Assembly (NCBI GenBank): GCA_024529925.1
Contig: JAFEUB010000060.1
Span: 1,034,501-1,098,500, forward strand
DNA: 64,000 bases
Source: Ophthalmolycus amberensis
Taxonomy: Eukaryota; Chordata; Actinopteri; Perciformes; Zoarcidae
Reading direction: 5' to 3'
Both the position numbers and the translations under genes were made by a program. Shown here piece by piece: positions 1-11,318 of the stretch. The notes beneath the pieces are model-generated. The model was not told the DNA's origin. It ran no database searches and saw only the letters and a list, made by a program, of their open reading frames with translations. Position 1 is the stretch's first letter. The number at the start of each line of letters is the position of its first letter.

Positions 1-455
1 AGCAGCCACTCGTGTGGCACCGGAAGTACTAGATTATGAACCATCCCGACCCCTCAGGTCGTCTGGGACCGGTCTACTTTCTATTCCCAGAGTCAGAACT
101 AAACATGGAGAAGCAGCGTTCAGTTTTTCTGCTCCACATATCTGGAACAAAGTCCCAGAAAGCTGCAGGTCTGCTGAGACCCTCAGCTCATTTAAATCAA
201 GATTGAAGACCTTTCTGTTTGCTGCTGCCTTTAATTGAACCACATTCAATTAATATATTAATCAATTTCCTGCATTTCTGCATTTTACTACTGAATTTTA
301 TTTCTTACACTGTTTCTTTAATTGTTTTTAAATCTCCTTTTCTTTTGCCTTATGTTTTGATGCTTTTAATGGTTTTATGTGAAGCACTTTGAATTACCTT
401 GTTGTTGAAATGTGCTATACAAATAAACTTGCCTTGCCTTGCCTTGCCTTGCCTT
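1..455 (+). mobile_element. L2-type LINE, 3'-terminal fragment
   Basis: The reading frame at about 44-236 encodes the C-terminal tail of a fish L2-like reverse transcriptase (motifs PSRPLRSSGTGLL, FSAPHIWNKVPES, SFKSRLKTFLF). The same tail occurs at 43411-43613. It is followed by an AT-rich 3' UTR and a short CTTGC tandem tail (428-455), as expected for an L2-like 3' end. The element is truncated by the window start. It abuts the 5' region of TRIM copy A directly. Confidence 0.85.
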
Positions 456-457
456 TA

Positions 458-792
458 AGGTGAAACACATCAGAGGGCTGACAGAGCTCCGCCCCTTACA
501 TGACATCATCTGAGACAAACAGGAAACAGTTTGTTACTGTTCAGTTCTCAGTGAGAAGAGACTCACCGACAGACAGACGGTAAGATTTACCTTCATTACA
601 AAGCTGTGACTTCAACTGAGGACAGTTACAGGTACAAGTACTAGAGTACTGCAGTACTAATGTACTGAAGTACTTCTACCTGCTGCTGACTGAAAAAAAC
701 ATTAAATACAAAGTGAAAGTAACTGAGGGAACTTTATGCAGCAGGGAAACTACTGACTTCCTGTTTTAACGTGCTGTCTGCTGTGCTTTCAG
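458..792 (+). promoter_or_regulatory. Type-1 5' region, non-coding exon and intron of TRIM copy A
   Basis: This block is nearly identical upstream of copies B and D. It contains a GC box (CTCCGCCCCTTA) and a CRE/AP-1-like TGACATCA. A non-coding exon ends at 579 before the donor GGTAAGATT. A ~213-nt intron ends with the acceptor GTGCTTTCAG at 792. The exon start is not determinable from the sequence. Confidence 0.6.
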
Positions 793-2213
793 CTTCACTC
801 ACAGACAAAATGGCTTCCAGATCAGAGGAGGATCTCTGCTGTCCGGTCTGTCATGAAGTCTTTAGAGATCCTGTTCTTCTGTCATGTAGCCACAGCTTCT
901 GTAAAGACTGTCTGAAGAGCTGGTGGAGAGAGAAACCAACTCAGGAGTGTCCAGTTTGTAAGAGAAGATCTTCAAAGGGACATCCACCTCGTAACCTGGT
1001 GTTAAAGAACCTGTGTGAGTCCTTCTTACTGGAGAGAGATCAGAGAGCTTCAGAGCCTCTCTGCAGTCTGCACTCTGAGAAACTCAAACTCTTCTGTCTG
1101 GACCATCAGCAGCCAGTGTGTCTCGTCTGCAGAGAATCAGAAAACACACAACGAACCACAGATTCAGACCCATCGATGAAGCTGCTCAGAGGATCTCAAA
1201 GAGAGACCTTCAGGAAATCTCTGGAGCCCTTAAAGGAGAAAGTGAAGCTCTTATGAACGAAGTTAAAGTGAAACTGTGATCAAACAGCAGAACACATGAA
1301 GGTCCAGGCCCGACGCACAGAGAGGCAGATTAAGGAGCAGTTTAAGAAGCTTCACCAGTTTCTAGAGGAGGAAGAGGAGGCCAGGATGGCTGCACTGAGG
1401 GAGGAAGAGGAGCAGAAGAGTCAGATGATGAAGGAGAAGATGGAGGCTCTGAGCAGAGAGATAGCAGCTCTTTCAGACACAGTCAGAGCCACAGAGGACG
1501 AGCTGAGAGCTGAAGACGTCTCATTCCTCAACAACTACAAGGCTGCAGTGGAAAGAGTCCAGCAGCGCCCCCTGCTGGAGGATCCACAGCTGCTCTCAGG
1601 AGCTCTGATAGACGAGGCCAAACACCTGGGCAACCTGGCCTTCAACATCTGGAACAAGATGAAGGACATGGTCTCCTACACTCCTGTGATTCTGGACCCA
1701 AACACTGCTGATCCAGGACCTCATCCTGTCTGAAGATCTGACCAGTGTGAGACGAGGAGAGAGAACAGCAGCTTCCTGATAATCCAGAGAGGTTTGATGT
1801 ATACTGCGTCTGTTCTGGGCTCTGAGGGATTTAACTCAGGGACTCACAGCTGGGATGTCGAGGTAGGAGACAGTACAGTACTGGAGACTGGGTGTGTTAG
1901 CAGAGTCTGTCCAGAGGAAGGGACGACATAGAGTCTGGATTATGGACAATAGTGTTCTATGAAGGATAAATACTTAGCATGTTCACCATCAGCTCCAGAC
2001 ACTGTTCTCTAAGTGCAGAAGAAGCTCCAGAGGATCAGAGTGAATCTGGACTGGAACAGAGGAAAGCTGTCGTTCTCTGATCCTGATACTAACACACACA
2101 TACACACCTTCACACACACTTTCACTGAGAGGATGTTTCCATACATTAAGCACTGTATGATGAAGTGAAGATATCACCACTGAAGGTCTGTGTGTCAAAA
2201 CAACAGGTCTGAT
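793..2213 (+). pseudogene. TRIM35/A33-like pseudogene (copy A)
   Basis: This is a full-length but broken RING-B-box-coiled-coil-B30.2 gene. The start ATG is at 810 and the RING domain is intact. A one-base shift near 1140, in the B-box end, leads to a stop at 1254-1256. The coiled coil is open again in another frame (1296-1733), and the PRY/SPRY part carries several further single-base shifts up to the equivalent of the stop near 2210. The coiled-coil stretch is almost identical to copy B at 6638-8023. The 3' UTR-like flank to about 2660 is also shared with B and has AATAAA near 2394. I infer loss of full-length coding capacity; a RING-only product of about 149 residues from the ATG at 810 would remain possible. 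Confidence 0.85.
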
Positions 2214-2696
2214 AGAGACTTTAGTCTGAAGGTGGTGATTAGTAAACAACTCTTCACTTCTTAAAAGTGAATATGAGTCCATCAAATCTATTTATGTAGA
2301 TTGTGTACATGAGAAAACAAATGATGAATTCAGTCTAAACTTTATTGATCTCTGTTTGTCTGTCAGATATTTGCAGCAGCAAACAGTAACAGGAAATAAA
2401 GAGTAAAAGAAGAGTAGAGCAGAATAATGAGGTTAACATTCAGTAAAACTGAAAAGTAAAACCTGAGTCTTCAGAGCTGCTTTAACTTCCTGTCTGTTCA
2501 ACTGAACTTCCTGCTTGATCATCAAAATAAGACAAAACTCAAGTGAACACATAGAAACAATCTGTGGTTTTAAGTTGCTCTCAATGTTTCACACAGTTCC
2601 TACAACAGATTACAAGAAGATAGAAATAGACAAAACTAGATCAATTAAACATTTAATGTACATACAACCTGCTAGAATAGACAAGTAAATAAATAT

Positions 2697-3338
2697 TGTG
2701 GCAGAAAATTGTATTTGTGTCTTGAAATATATTTGTGTAAAATCAATCATCCATAATTTGAAATGTATCCATGTATATTCACATTCATACTGTGATATTG
2801 GCCTGTATCATTGTCATATGTTATTCACGTGACTGAGACAGGGAGTCTAGCAGAGCGGCCTTGGAGCCCGGGTGAAGATAGAGGGAGGATGATGCCGATA
2901 AACCAGTAGGGCAAGATCTCTAATGCAGGGGAAGAACGGGAGCCGGTCACTATGACCTGCTGCCAGAGACGAAATCAGGAGAAGACGAGTGGGGAAGAAG
3001 ACTGTGGTTCATCAAAAAAAAAAGAAACCTCTGTTGGGACTTGTCCGAGGTACACAGTGTAACTTGTCTGGGTCGCAGGGACAGAGGAGGAGGACATCTC
3101 TGAAGAGGGGGTGAAGACTTTGGTAGAATGGTGGTATAAAGAAATGTGCAGCGCTATTGTGAAGTTAGTTGACTCTGGACAGCTCGGTTTACTTGTACTC
3201 TGTGTGATACAAATAAACCTGCGTGAACTGAAGACAATCCAATCTCTTGTGTTCTGTGGGTGTTCGTAAGGTGTTAAGTTCGAACAAAAGTCATGAAGTC
3301 AAAGAAGCTGATCATGGACATGGGAAAAATACCACAAC
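2697..3338 (+). mobile_element. LTR-like insertion in the 3' flank of TRIM copy A
   Basis: The corresponding flank of copy B (8440-8520) lacks this ~640-bp segment, so it is an insertion. It begins TGTGGCAG and has a TATAAA at 3135-3140 and an AATAAA at 3212-3217, an order consistent with a U3-R-U5 layout. AATAT flanks both sides (2692-2696 and 3339-3343), a candidate 5-bp target duplication. The right end does not finish in CA under that alignment, so the class is uncertain. No coding capacity was seen. Confidence 0.45.
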
Positions 3339-3627
3339 AATATATTTATATAAAACAGTATAAAATGTCTAAATAAAAAAAAGTGTTTCTGAAAATATTA
3401 AGTGAGAATGCAAAGCTGAACTTGGACAGAAGTTGGTTGGAAGTTGAGGATGAGACTTTTATAAAACAAAGAATCCAACAATGAGAGTAAATCTCATCCT
3501 CTCTGTTGGATGTGGCTTAATAGGAGATGATTCACACTTTCGTTATGTGTTAAACTTCCAAGTTTATTGGGGAAATGTAAACATGGAAGTGTAATTCTGA
3601 ACTTAGACAGACAATTTGAACTACAGT

Positions 3628-4052
3628 TGTAAGGATTACAGGTACTTGTACCCAAAAGCACAACTCAGAGACAAAAATACAAGTTTAGTTCTTTACTTGT
3701 GTTCAGGCAGGGTCAAAACCAGGAGGTCAGTCAAACAGGCGAACAAATCCAACAAGGGGCAGGCAAACATCCAAGGTCAAAAACAGGCAGGCAGATCAGG
3801 AATCAATAGAAAGATACGCTGGAGAACTTGGCAATAACACACAAGACAATCTGGCAGGGAACAAGTGCAAGTGAGGGGACCTACATAGTGAGGGCTAATG
3901 AGGGAATGGGCTGCAGGTGAGATGGGTGTGGAGGACCAGGTGAGGGGAATGAGAGGTGATCGGGTGTGAATGGTAGGATCTGAAATGACAGGAGAGTTAA
4001 TAAACAAGCAGACAGGATGAAAACAAACTAATATGAAGGGGAATTCGTGAGA
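3628..4052 (-). mobile_element. Solo LTR of a Ty3/gypsy-like element
   Basis: The segment is flanked by an exact 5-bp duplication ACAGT (3623-3627 and 4053-4057). On the minus strand it reads TCTCACGAATTCC at the start and ends CCTTACA, close to the TGTCACG...CA ends of fish gypsy LTRs. The composition, with repeated CCTGCCTG and CAGATTGTC words on the minus strand, fits the same class. It lies in the intergenic space between TRIM copies A and B. Confidence 0.6.
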
Positions 4053-4259
4053 ACAGTACATGAGTTGATTCTAGTCAATGTCTCTCTGGTAAATTATATA
4101 TTCTCTGAGCTCTTGTGTTAATGGCTCATGAAGTGATTGTGATAAACTCACTCAACCCCACAAACCTTTGACCAGCTGAGGGCTGCAGGGATGAGGATTT
4201 TTCATACTGGTTCGCTCCACAAAAATATAACAATGGGTTTGTTTCAATTGGATTTTCTA

Positions 4260-4720
4260 TTATTGCATTGCATTATTCCATATTGTTTATTATAGTTCCA
4301 CTTTATGTTCAGATAGATAATCTTGCCAAACGATTGTCACATTTGTGATTTTTGAATGCAATCAGCAGAAGTAAAAATCAAACGTCGGGCTATAAAGGAA
4401 CTGCACCTCGGTCACATGACTTCACGTCACCACTAAGCTAAGGCGAGGGAACAGGAAAGAAGATGCTGACTCCTCTCCTGGTTTGAGGACTCATTCCTGC
4501 AGCACTCTGTGGACAGAAATATTTCAGGCGTTGAACTGAACGGAAAACACAACAGACTGCAACTCTGGAGGGACATTCATTTAGAAAGATGGTCTTCTGT
4601 TATATTGTACTTAGCAAAGTGAACATATTAAACATTTAATTGGATCATTTGGGAGGAATGTGACAGTAGATACAAAAACTCTGAAGTCTTTGCATTGTAA
4701 CTTTTTTTTTCTTACTAAAT
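4260..4720 (+). repeat. Duplicated TATA-containing module (left copy)
   Basis: About 230 bp at 4385-4615 are nearly identical to the reverse complement of 35640-35840, which lies directly 3' of TRIM copy C. The module contains GGCTATAAAGG (4389-4399), CACATGAC and TTCACGTCACC, but no ORF of note. It looks like a TRIM 3' flank left behind without its gene. Confidence 0.7.
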
Positions 4721-4779
4721 TTATTTGTAAATGTAAATTATCTAACTAAGACCATGTTTCAAATGGATTATTGCATGTT

Positions 4780-5075
4780 GAAGTGAGAGTGATAGACTTT
4801 GGGAGAGAAAGGTGGTTGAGGGAAGAAGAGATGAGGGTCGTGGGTTGAAGGGATGAGGGTAGAGGATGAAGGGATGTAGGGTAAGGGTTGAAGGGATGAG
4901 GGTAGAGGATGAAGGGGTGTAGGGTAAGGGTTGAAGGGATGAGGGTAGAGGATGAAGGGGATGTAGGGTAAGGGTTGAAGGGATGAGGGTCGTTGTATGT
5001 AGGGATAAGGATTCAAGGGATGAGAGTTGTGAGATCAAGGCATGTTGGGTAAGGGTCGAAGGGATGGATGGTAGG
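4780..5075 (+). repeat. Minisatellite, GGGATGAGGGTA-type unit
   Basis: Tandem units built from GAAGGGATGAGGGTAGAGGAT and GGATGTAGGGTAAGGGTT are seen. A related array in the opposite orientation occurs at 53385-53700, in the 3' flank of TRIM copy E. The array lies inside the inverted TRIM duplicon. Confidence 0.8.
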
Positions 5076-5227
5076 GGATAAAGTTATTATTACATTATAC
5101 TTTGTTTATTTTAGGCAAATGTGACAAATAACCTTTGACCTCAAACGACTGCAACACTTTTCAGATAAAAGCTCCATCAGCTGCTCTACTGAATATTTAA
5201 TGAGCTCCATGAAGGTGAAAATGTTCC

Positions 5228-5658
5228 TCATGCAGATAAAATGAGGTAAAACCTGTTAAGCAGTGAGCTGTAGAGGTGTGGTTGGTGTTTGTGGAGTGAA
5301 ACACACCCCTGTGTTACAGGTGAAGTGTTTATCAGAGGAGGAGTGACAAAGCTCCACCCCTCACCTGACTCACCTGAGACAAACAGTTTGTGATTCTTCC
5401 TCACTAAAGAGACACACAGACTGAGAGAGAGACGATCAGATTCACCTTCAGACCAAACTAACAACTTCCTCTGAGTGAGTTCAGCTCCAGGAGAGAAAAG
5501 AGGAAAACTACAACACTGCTGCTTCAACCTGCTGACGCTCCACACACTGAATGTGAGTTTGACTAAAAACAGTGAAGTTAGTAGAGGAGGGAGGGGAGCC
5601 ATGACTGATGTACTTTCTGTGTTTTCAGCTTCACTCACAGACTAAATGGCTTCCAGAT
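5228..5658 (+). pseudogene. Orphan type-2 TRIM 5' region (no gene body)
   Basis: This matches the upstream part of TRIM copies C and E. It includes the non-coding exon, a donor GTGAGTTTG near 5553, the acceptor TTTTCAG near 5629, and the first few codons after the ATG at 5645. Similarity stops within the fifth or sixth codon, and unrelated AT-rich DNA follows. The RING, B-box, coiled coil and SPRY are all missing. It is best read as the remains of a deleted TRIM copy, with its promoter possibly still functional. Confidence 0.75.
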
Positions 5659-6289
5659 TATTAATGAATTGTGATGTTACAAACATTAACAGTGATCGGT
5701 ATTATATTGAGTAGGAACAGAATACATCACAACTGTTTTCACTTTCATTGACGACAGTTAGAAAAACAGTAATTAAATGTATCGATGCCAAAAGCTGTGG
5801 AATGTAACTAAATACATTTACTCAATTAAAACAAAACATGTTTTAAACATCAGTAAAATATCTGCAAAGTATCCTGAAAACATTGTTTTAATATCAGTTT
5901 AGGAAGAGGAAAACATTTTAGTTTTTTTAATCCGGTAATTTCAGGAACATTTCAAAGTATCTCATCGATCAGATTAATCTAATGAGAACATCCAGAAGAT
6001 ATTAATGAAAGAAAACTATTATTGAGTTCATATGAGAACATTAAAGTCATGATTAATGTTTTATTGGTGGTTCAACAGGTGATAACAGTGGTGACTTTGT
6101 TGTCATGTTGCTCATCTTTCTTTAACATGATTTAAAACAAAGTAAAAACTGACAGAAACAGTGAACATGAATTTACTCTGCTCGTGTTTTCTTTGTGTTT
6201 GTTCCGTTAAAGTTAAGTTGACATAAAGACGTGATCTCAGAGCAGAGTGATGGATCTTATTGATCATATTTATCATTTGTTCCCTTTTA

Positions 6290-6620
6290 AGGTGAAACAC
6301 ATCAGAGGGCTGACAGAGCTCCGCCCCTTACATGACATCATCTGAGACAAATAGGAAACAGTTTGTTACTGTTCAGTTCTCAGTGAGAAGAGACTCACCG
6401 ACAGACAGACGGTAAGATTTACCTTCATTACAAAGCTGTGACTTCAACTGAGGACAGTTACAGGTACAAGTACTAGAGTACTGCAGTACTAATGTACTGA
6501 ACTACTTCTACCTGCTGCTGACTGAAAATAATTTAAATACAAAGTGAAAGTAACTGAGGCAACTTTAAGCAGCAGCGAAACTGACTTCCTGTTTTAACGT
6601 GCTGTCTGCTGTGCTTTCAG
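6290..6620 (+). promoter_or_regulatory. Type-1 promoter region, non-coding exon and intron of TRIM copy B
   Basis: This block is nearly identical to 458-792. A GC box and TGACATCA lie at about 6316-6345. The non-coding exon ends at 6411 before GGTAAGATT, and the intron ends with GTGCTTTCAG at 6620. The downstream exon carries the complete coding sequence. Confidence 0.65.
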
Positions 6621-6637
6621 CTTCACTCACAGACTAA

Positions 6638-8023
6638 ATGGCTTCCAGATCAGAGGAGGATCTCTGCTGTCCGGTCTGTCATGAAGTGTTTAGAGATCCT
6701 GTTGTTCTGTCATGTAGCCACAGCTTCTGTAAAGACTGTCTGAAGAGCTGGTGGAGAGAGAAACCAACTCAGGAGTGTCCAGTTTGTAAGACAAGATCTT
6801 CAAAGGGACATCCACCTGTTAACCTGGCGTTAAAGAACCTGTGTGAGTCCTTCTTACTGGAGAGAGATCAGAGAGCTTCAGAGCCTCTCTGCAGTCTGCA
6901 CTCTGAGAAACTCAAACTCTTCTGTCTGGACCATCAGCAGCCAGTGTGTGTCGTCTGCAGAGAATCAAAAACACACAACAACCACAGATTCAGACCCATC
7001 GATGAAGCTGCAGAGGATCTCAAAGAGGAGATCCAGAATTCCCTGAAGCCCTTAAAGGATAAACTGAAGCTCTTTGAACAAGTTAAAGGAAACTGTGATC
7101 AAACAGCAGAACACATGAAGGTCCAGGCCCGACGCACAGAGAGGCAGATTAAGGAGCAGTTTAAGAAGCTTCACCAGTTTCTAGAGGAGGAAGAGGAGGC
7201 CAGGATGGCTGCACTGAGGGAGGAAGAGGAGCAGAAGAGTCAGATGATGAAGGAGAAGATGGAGGCTCTGAGCAGAGAGATAGCAGCTCTTTCAGACACA
7301 GTCAGAGCCACAGAGGACGAGCTGAGAGCTGAAGACGTCTCATTCCTGAACAACTACAAGGCTGCAGTGGAAAGAGTCCAGCAGCGCCCCCTGCTGGAGG
7401 ATCTACAGCTGCTCTCAGGAACTCTGATAGACGAGGCCAAACACCTGGGCAACCTGGCCTTCAACATCTGGAACAAGATGAAGGACATGGTCTCCTACAC
7501 TCCTGTGATTCTGGACCCAAACACTGCTCATCCAGAACTCATCCTGTCTGAAGATCTGACCAGTGTGAGACTAGGAGAGAGACAGAAGCTTCCTGATAAT
7601 CCAGAGAGGTTTGATAAACGCTGCTCTGTTCTGGGCTCTGAGGGATTTAACTCAGGGACTCACAGCTGGGATGTCGAGGTAGGAGACAGTACAGCCTGGG
7701 AACTGGGTGTGTTTGCAGAGTCTGTCCAGAGGAAGGGACACATACAGTCTGGATTATGGGGAATACTGTTCTATCAAGATAAATACTCATCACGGTCACC
7801 ATCAGCTCCAGACACTGTTCTCAAAGTGCAGAAGAAGTTCCAGAGGATCAGAGTGAATCTGGACTGGAACAGAGGAAAGCTGTCGTTCTCTGATCCTGAT
7901 ACTAACACACACATACACACCTTCAAACACACTTTCACTGAGAGGATGTTTCCATTCATTAGCACTCTAGATAAAGTGAAGATATCACCACTGAAGGTCT
8001 GTGTGTCAAAACAACAGGTCTGA
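6638..8023 (+). CDS. TRIM35/A33-like E3 ubiquitin ligase (copy B, intact)
   Basis: The 461-residue product has the full tripartite motif plus B30.2. The RING is C3HC4 (C11, C14, C26, H28, C31, C34, C47, C50). The B-box2 is at C85-H88-C96-C104-C107-H113-H116. A Glu/Lys-rich coiled coil covers about 125-255, and PRY/SPRY about 285-455 (LDPNTAHP, GTHSWDVEVGD). By family knowledge it should act as a cytosolic RING ubiquitin ligase with ligand choice set by the SPRY; fish TRIM35-like expansions are often linked to innate immunity. A TAA lies directly upstream in frame, so the ATG at 6638 is the start. The coding region has no intron. The closest family name, TRIM35/zinc-binding protein A33/NF7-like, is inferred from domain order and was not searched. 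Confidence 0.9.
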   Translation: MASRSEEDLCCPVCHEVFRDPVVLSCSHSFCKDCLKSWWREKPTQECPVCKTRSSKGHPPVNLALKNLCESFLLERDQRASEPLCSLHSEKLKLFCLDHQQPVCVVCRESKTHNNHRFRPIDEAAEDLKEEIQNSLKPLKDKLKLFEQVKGNCDQTAEHMKVQARRTERQIKEQFKKLHQFLEEEEEARMAALREEEEQKSQMMKEKMEALSREIAALSDTVRATEDELRAEDVSFLNNYKAAVERVQQRPLLEDLQLLSGTLIDEAKHLGNLAFNIWNKMKDMVSYTPVILDPNTAHPELILSEDLTSVRLGERQKLPDNPERFDKRCSVLGSEGFNSGTHSWDVEVGDSTAWELGVFAESVQRKGHIQSGLWGILFYQDKYSSRSPSAPDTVLKVQKKFQRIRVNLDWNRGKLSFSDPDTNTHIHTFKHTFTERMFPFISTLDKVKISPLKVCVSKQQV

Positions 8024-9110
8024 TAGAGACTTTAGTCTGAAGGTGGTGATTAGTAAACAACTCTTCACTTCTTAAAAGTGAATATGAGTCCATCAAATCT
8101 ATTTATGTAGATTGTGTACATGAGAAAACAAATGATGAATTCAGTCTAAACTTTATTGATCTCTGTTTGTGTGTCAGATATTTGCAGCAGCAAACAGTAA
8201 CAGGAAATAAAGAGTGAAAGAAGAGTAGAACAGAATAATGAGGTTAACATTCAGTAAAACTGAAACGTAAAACCTGAGTCTTCAGAGCTGCTTAACTTCC
8301 TGTCTGTTCAACTGAACTTCCTGCTTGATCATCAAAATAAGACAAAAATCAAGCGAACACATGAAATGAATCTGTGGTTTTAAGTTGCTCTCAATGTTTC
8401 ACACAGTTCCTACAACAAATTACAGGAAGATAGAAATAGACAAAACTAGATCAATTAAACATTTAACTACAATGTGCATACAAGGTGAAATATATAAACA
8501 TAAAACAGTATAAAATGTCTAAATACAAGACAACTTGTTCTGTAAATATTAAATAAGAATGCAAAGATCAACTTGGACAGAAGTTGGTTGGAAGTTGTGT
8601 TGTGTAAATTTATCATATTGTTCTTTTAGTTATAACTTGCATCTCTTAAACCTGCATACATGCAGACCATCCGGACTCATTTAAACCCAAATAATAAATG
8701 TATCATATGGAATGTATTTCCATGTTTAACCTGCAATAATGATTTGAATATGTAAAGTTGTGTGCGATTTGGAACTTGTTTTAATAAATGTTTAAAATGA
8801 AAGAATGCAAAGAGTGGTGGAATAGATATTGAATGGGTGATGTACTCGATTATCTACAGCAGGTGGAGCCGTGTTTACGTGCATGTCCATATACAGTTAT
8901 GGTGTTTAAATGATCAGGTTATGTAACGTGGAAACATGATATTGGAGAATTCTAAAGTTTCAATAGAAGAACACAAGTTTAATGTTTTAACTTGATGCAT
9001 TTCAAAGTAAAGTATGAACTAATATTTAATCATGTTTGTAAGAATAAAATGATTTTGATCTTTCTTTGCTTCCATAATAAAGGGTTAACAAAACTAAAGT
9101 GTTGTATTGT
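8024..9110 (+). other. 3' UTR and duplicated flank of TRIM copy B
   Basis: AATAAA lies near 8207. About 8770-8870 recurs (inverted) at 35365-35460 and 52935-53060. About 8930-9110 recurs (inverted) at 45910-46070 and 55880-56030. These are parts of the TRIM duplicon rather than genes. Confidence 0.7.
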
Positions 9111-9124
9111 TTCATGGTGTACAC

Positions 9125-9200
9125 AGACTCAGCAGGTAGAGCGGGTCGTCCACTGATCACAGGGTCGGGGGTTCGATTCCCGGCTCCTCTCGTTGATTAC
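9125..9200 (+). mobile_element. tRNA-derived SINE head fragment
   Basis: An A-box-like ACTCAGCAGGTAGAGCGGG and a good B box GGTTCGATTCC (9170-9180) are spaced as in a tRNA-like SINE promoter. The segment cannot form a complete tRNA cloverleaf with a matching acceptor stem, and a related head occurs at 62150-62352. Confidence 0.6.
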
Positions 9201-10300
9201 AGCAAATAAAAGCACTGGAAGAAGTTGAACGAAAGCAAAGTTAGTGAGAAATCTAGTTTTGTGAGTTAAGATTCTTATACAAAGATGTTCAAACTGTTTT
9301 GTGTGAAAGGTAGTCGTAGAGAAGGGAGAGTGGAGATGGTCTGCAGTTGTTGTGGATGTCAGGGTCAACTCCAGGTTTGGTGAGACAGAGACTCTGAATA
9401 TTTGTAACTTGGCGGCTGCGGTGCACTCGATCGTCACAACTAGTTGACTGATAAAAGCATCATTTACATGTCTGGGGATTTTACAAAGAACAATTCACTT
9501 TTAAATGCTTTAGAAACAGGAGGTCTTAAAAATCTACATTTCAGTAAATATTTTGCAGCGAAATCAAATTGTTCACAGAAAATCCAACTTTAGTTTCTTC
9601 ATAATGCTTTTAATGCTCGACTTGTTTCTTTACAGGGGTTGTATGAAGGCAATGTAGTAGTCCATAAATATGAGATAAGAGTTTACAGAGAATTAAAATC
9701 CGTACTCGTCATTGTGGAGGTTTGTTTATGGCTTTTGGAGAGTTAGACTCGTTGTCTTTTTGTTTCTTCACAGTACATGTTTGTAGCACAGATAGTATAA
9801 AGTAGTCTTTACATACCTGGAACTTGTGTGCTGTCTGCAGAGGCGAAGCGCTATGGTGCCAAGCGAGAATATAAACAAAGCTTAAAGTGGAGGTATTGGG
9901 GTCCAGGTCGGAGTCTTCATGCCAGACAGTGATTTATTGAGACCTGAGGAGGAGATTAGGGAGAACCGGGAGAGAGACCTACTGATGGTCTCAAGTTTTT
10001 CTTTGTATAATGAAAGGTTCGTAAGCTGATTCATGGAGGTTTGTTCAGGGCGGACATCAGAGATAATGACATCACATGAAAGTGTACGTCTCACTGAATC
10101 TAAAAACACGTGTTTCATGTCTGTGTGGTCAGATTTGACTGATAACAGAGAAGGAATGAGATTTTTGGCTATGACCTTGTTGAAGCACCGTTACTGTGGC
10201 CCCTCACTGTTATGAACTATAATACAGCCATAATATACATAAATAATCAAAACCAAGAAATGATGAGAAGCCGAGAAACAAAAACAAGCCCAAATGAAGA
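9201..10300. other. Intergenic, no recognisable gene
   Basis: Between the TRIM B flank and the aldh4a1 3' end I see only short ORFs without recognisable motifs and no clear repeat boundary. Confidence 0.5.
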
Positions 10301-10316
10301 TAGTAATAATTTAATA

Positions 10317-11318
10317 TTTATTGTTAAAGATTAACAATCTACTTTCACAGAGGCAGGCACGTTCTGACAGCAAGAGATAAAATATAAAATACTCTTCAGA
10401 AAATATTCGTTACTCATACCGTTTGATAAAAGACAAACCAGCAGAAATGTAAGTCATGATGAACATTTTCAGCACTTTCAAAAATGCAAAGTGACGTTTC
10501 AACATGTAGCGATCACATCACAGCAGGTTACACATTAAAGTCATCAAATTCAATCTTCAGGACACTTTCACAGCTGACTTCAATTAAACTGATAATAACT
10601 GCAGTGACAAAATTCTAACAAATTTGGGACAAAAGAGGAAACAAACTGTTTCACACCGATCTCTGAAAGTGTTCCGATTATTAGAACTTTACACAAACAG
10701 ATATGAGACATTAATGGGCTTTGTGTTCAGAGACGTAACAGAGGAAAACTTGTTGTGTTCCGATATTGACCTGAAATAATATCTGAATTCGATGTGGGGC
10801 TGCAACTTATGATTCTTTTCATTTGTTAATAAATCGATCAGTTATTCTCTCGATTAATCGTTAATTAAAGAAATCCAGTTTATTTTCATAGAAAAGTAAG
10901 AAAAGAAGGAAATGTTTAAAACTCAGAAGATGGATTCTGTTTTTAGATTGATCCATCAACAAAAAAGCAGCGGATCATTTTGACAAGTCGATTAAAGATC
11001 TAATCTGATTAAGATTAAAATATATTTATAGTTGAGCATCAATAGACAGTTTTCATTGGACGGCAACTAATTAACAGTGAAGCAAACGGGCGGATCAAGT
11101 GTGCAGACGATCGTCACCACGGAGCTCCAGATTGATGGACGGAAGACTTTCTCACCACTCGGCTGCTGATTCTGCTCCATTCGTGTCCACAAGACTCCTG
11201 GTTTCATGTCACAGGAAGTCCACGTGATGTTGTTGTTGTTGTTGGAGAATCAGCAGGTGGAGGGAGGGGAGAGAGGGGGGGGGGGCTCCGACTGGACCAG
11301 CAGGCAGCAGCACCGGAC
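10317..11318 (-). other. aldh4a1: Probable 3' UTR of aldh4a1
   Basis: About 1 kb follows the stop codon on the minus strand. The last good polyadenylation signal AATAAA is at 10322-10317. A dispersed fish repeat (GGGGCTGCAACTTATGATT, 10797-10815) lies within it. A G13 run lies at 11275-11285. The transcript end is inferred. Confidence 0.55.

Noticed and set aside
458..579. An interferon-stimulated response element in the TRIM type-1 promoter
   Set aside because: GGAAACAGTTTG resembles half of one, but the second GAAA at the required spacing is missing.
9125..9200. A genuine tRNA gene
   Set aside because: The internal promoter boxes are present, but there is no paired acceptor stem or anticodon loop. 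A SINE fragment is the better explanation.
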